DNA of 64,000 bases from Legionella feeleii (GTDB lineage Bacteria; Pseudomonadota; Gammaproteobacteria; Legionellales; Legionellaceae): the NCBI RefSeq assembly GCF_001467625.1, contig NZ_LNYB01000080.1, positions 277,801-341,800 on the forward strand. The letters are read 5' to 3'. A model generated the notes under the pieces. The model did not search any database and was not told the origin of the DNA. It was given only the letters and a program-made list of their open reading frames with translations. The translations under genes and the position numbers were made by a program. Below are positions 62,726 through 64,000 of this stretch, piece after piece (position 1 is the stretch's first letter; every line of letters starts with the position of its first letter).

Positions 62726-63883
62726 ATGAAATGCTTTAGGATTTTAGCAGTCATTTGTGTTCTCTTTATTACTCATTCAGCCATTGCTGATGAAGTTAGC
62801 TTACGGGATAAGATTGGCCAAATGCTAATCATAGGATTTGATGGCAAGATCGTAGACAGAAATTCGCCGGTCATCAAAGCGATTAATGAGGATAACATTG
62901 GTGGGGTTATTTTATTTGATTATAACCAGCGCACACAAACTTTTGATAAAAATATAGCAAGTTCAACTCAGGTAAAAGAATTAAACCATTATTTGCAATG
63001 GAGTAATTCGCGTGCCAATGAAAGGCAGCATCGTCCACAATTGCCTCTATTAATTTCAGTTGATTATGAAGGAGGCGAAGTCGATAGATTAAATAAAAAC
63101 TACGGTTTTCCTGGAACAGTTGCAGCGGAGCTTGTTGGTAAAATGGGGCTCGAGAAAGCAGGGCAGATAGCTGACACCATGGGGGCGACGCTAGAACTTG
63201 CCGGATTCAATTTAAACTTTGCGCCGGATCTTGATGTTAATATTAATCCAGACAATCCCATTATCGCCAAATTAAAACGCAGTTTTTCTGCTAATCCAGC
63301 TGAAGTCGCTCGTTATGGCAGGATTTTTTCACATTATTTTTTACAACACGGTGTTCAGTGTGCCTATAAACATTTTCCTGGGCATGGTAGTGCCAATGCC
63401 GACTCTCACTTAGGCTTTGTAGATGTTACTGATACTTGGCAAGAATCCGAATTGGAGCCTTTTAAATTACTCTCCAGAAGTAATGACACTTGTGGCATGA
63501 TTATGACAGCCCATATTGTCAATCGGAATCTTGATAAATCTGGGTTACCTGCTACTTTGTCCCATCAAGTGTTAACGGAGCTGTTACGGGAACAGTTACA
63601 TTTCAATGGCGTCATTATTACTGATGACATGGAAATGAAAGCGATTAGTGCTAATTTTGCCTTGGAAGATGCGTTAACACTGGCCATCAATGCTGGCGCA
63701 GATATGTTCATCTTTGGCAATCAGCTCTCTGAGTCCCCTCAGGATCCCAAGGTAGTGATTGATATTATTGAAGCCAGGGTAAAAACCGGTAAGATTAAAG
63801 CAAGCCGGATTGATGAAGCTTATCGTCATATCACGGCATTCAAGCGCTCTATCATTCGTAAGACAAATGCAGTAAGCCAATAG
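62726..63883 (+). CDS. Secreted GH3 beta-N-acetylglucosaminidase (NagZ-like)
   Basis: 385 residues with a signal peptide ending SAIA-D (residue 21). The GH3 NagZ signature YKHFPGHGSANADSHLG (residues 214-230) holds the Asp-His acid/base dyad, and the nucleophile Asp is in VIITDDMEM (about D300). NagZ releases GlcNAc from peptidoglycan fragments. Gram-negative NagZ is normally cytosolic, so a signal peptide is unusual and points to a periplasmic or secreted enzyme. The C-terminal second domain of longer GH3 enzymes is absent. Confidence 0.9.
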   Translation: MKCFRILAVICVLFITHSAIADEVSLRDKIGQMLIIGFDGKIVDRNSPVIKAINEDNIGGVILFDYNQRTQTFDKNIASSTQVKELNHYLQWSNSRANERQHRPQLPLLISVDYEGGEVDRLNKNYGFPGTVAAELVGKMGLEKAGQIADTMGATLELAGFNLNFAPDLDVNINPDNPIIAKLKRSFSANPAEVARYGRIFSHYFLQHGVQCAYKHFPGHGSANADSHLGFVDVTDTWQESELEPFKLLSRSNDTCGMIMTAHIVNRNLDKSGLPATLSHQVLTELLREQLHFNGVIITDDMEMKAISANFALEDALTLAINAGADMFIFGNQLSESPQDPKVVIDIIEARVKTGKIKASRIDEAYRHITAFKRSIIRKTNAVSQ

Positions 63884-63933
63884 CTGCTGTAAGAGGAAAA
63901 TTTGTATTCCTGCTAGGTTCAATCACCATTTAA

Positions 63934-64000
63934 TTATGCCCAAATAGCAATGGCAGCGAGAGCAATGGACGAGATAAAAATGGAGTCACAACGGTCATAT
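63934..64000 (-). CDS. Possible C-terminal end of a membrane protein, truncated by the window edge
   Basis: The minus-strand frame ending TAA at 63934 reads YDRCDSIFISSIALAAIAIWA, open to the window edge. It looks like the last hydrophobic helix of a membrane protein, but 21 residues are too few to identify it. Confidence 0.35.
   Translation of the reverse strand, partial: YDRCDSIFISSIALAAIAIWA

Overview
The window is a chromosomal segment of a Legionella species (Gammaproteobacteria, Legionellales). The support is the combination of a LegP-type astacin protease beside mnmE, an outer-membrane protein of the Legionella_OMP type, several large orphan proteins that look like Dot/Icm effectors, an Rsm-type CsrA-sponge RNA with a LetA box, and DnaA/AtpD/AtpF sequences that look Legionella-like from memory. 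No database search was possible, so the species is not named. Base composition was not computed; the sequence looks AT-rich with a high coding density.

Layout. 0-14.7 kb: partial glycerophosphodiesterase, tRNA-Leu(CAG), pgi, udg, an orphan ORF, psd with a large kinase-like effector candidate upstream, a carotenoid-type membrane protein, an MFS transporter, a DUF2520 oxidoreductase-like protein, a DUF4442 hotdog protein and parC. 15.1-22.2 kb: the complete F1Fo ATP synthase operon atpIBEFHAGDC on the minus strand, with a recognisable promoter and a distal hairpin. 22.4-27.6 kb: a small His-rich protein, then the yra block (two BON lipoproteins, DiaA, YraN, LpoA) divergent from rsmI. 27.8-30.4 kb: legP and a membrane-associated effector candidate. 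30.6-34.3 kb: mnmE-yidC-yidD-rnpA-rpmH on the minus strand from a near-consensus promoter. 34.4-35.3 kb: the probable replication origin, AT-rich with DnaA-box-like sites. 35.3-42.3 kb: dnaA-dnaN-recF-[inserted protease-like gene]-gyrB, with two perfect parS sites. Gene orientation switches at the origin so that most genes on each side run with the replication fork.

42.5-52.1 kb is an envelope/LPS region: a sugar-kinase-like protein with a GT9 transferase, a Stealth-family phosphotransferase, an outer-membrane porin, lpxA, lpxD, two tandem LpxL-like acyltransferases, a DXD glycosyltransferase-like protein and a Kdo-kinase. Next comes an Rsm-type small RNA (minus strand, about 52.22-52.32 kb), two orphan proteins (one helical and repeat-containing), hfq-hflX, a TlpA-like thioredoxin, pirin, wrbA, a TauE/SafE permease, darP-rlmKL, an Mpo1-like protein and a secreted GH3 glucosaminidase.

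The most noteworthy items are: (i) a transglutaminase/papain-like Cys-His-Asp protein wedged between recF and gyrB and flanked by two parS sites; (ii) an 893-residue protein with a PI3/4-kinase-like catalytic loop directly upstream of psd; (iii) the Rsm RNA with its complete LetA box, promoter and GGA-hairpin architecture; (iv) a second cluster of DnaA-box-like sites plus a large AT-rich inverted repeat between parC and atpC.
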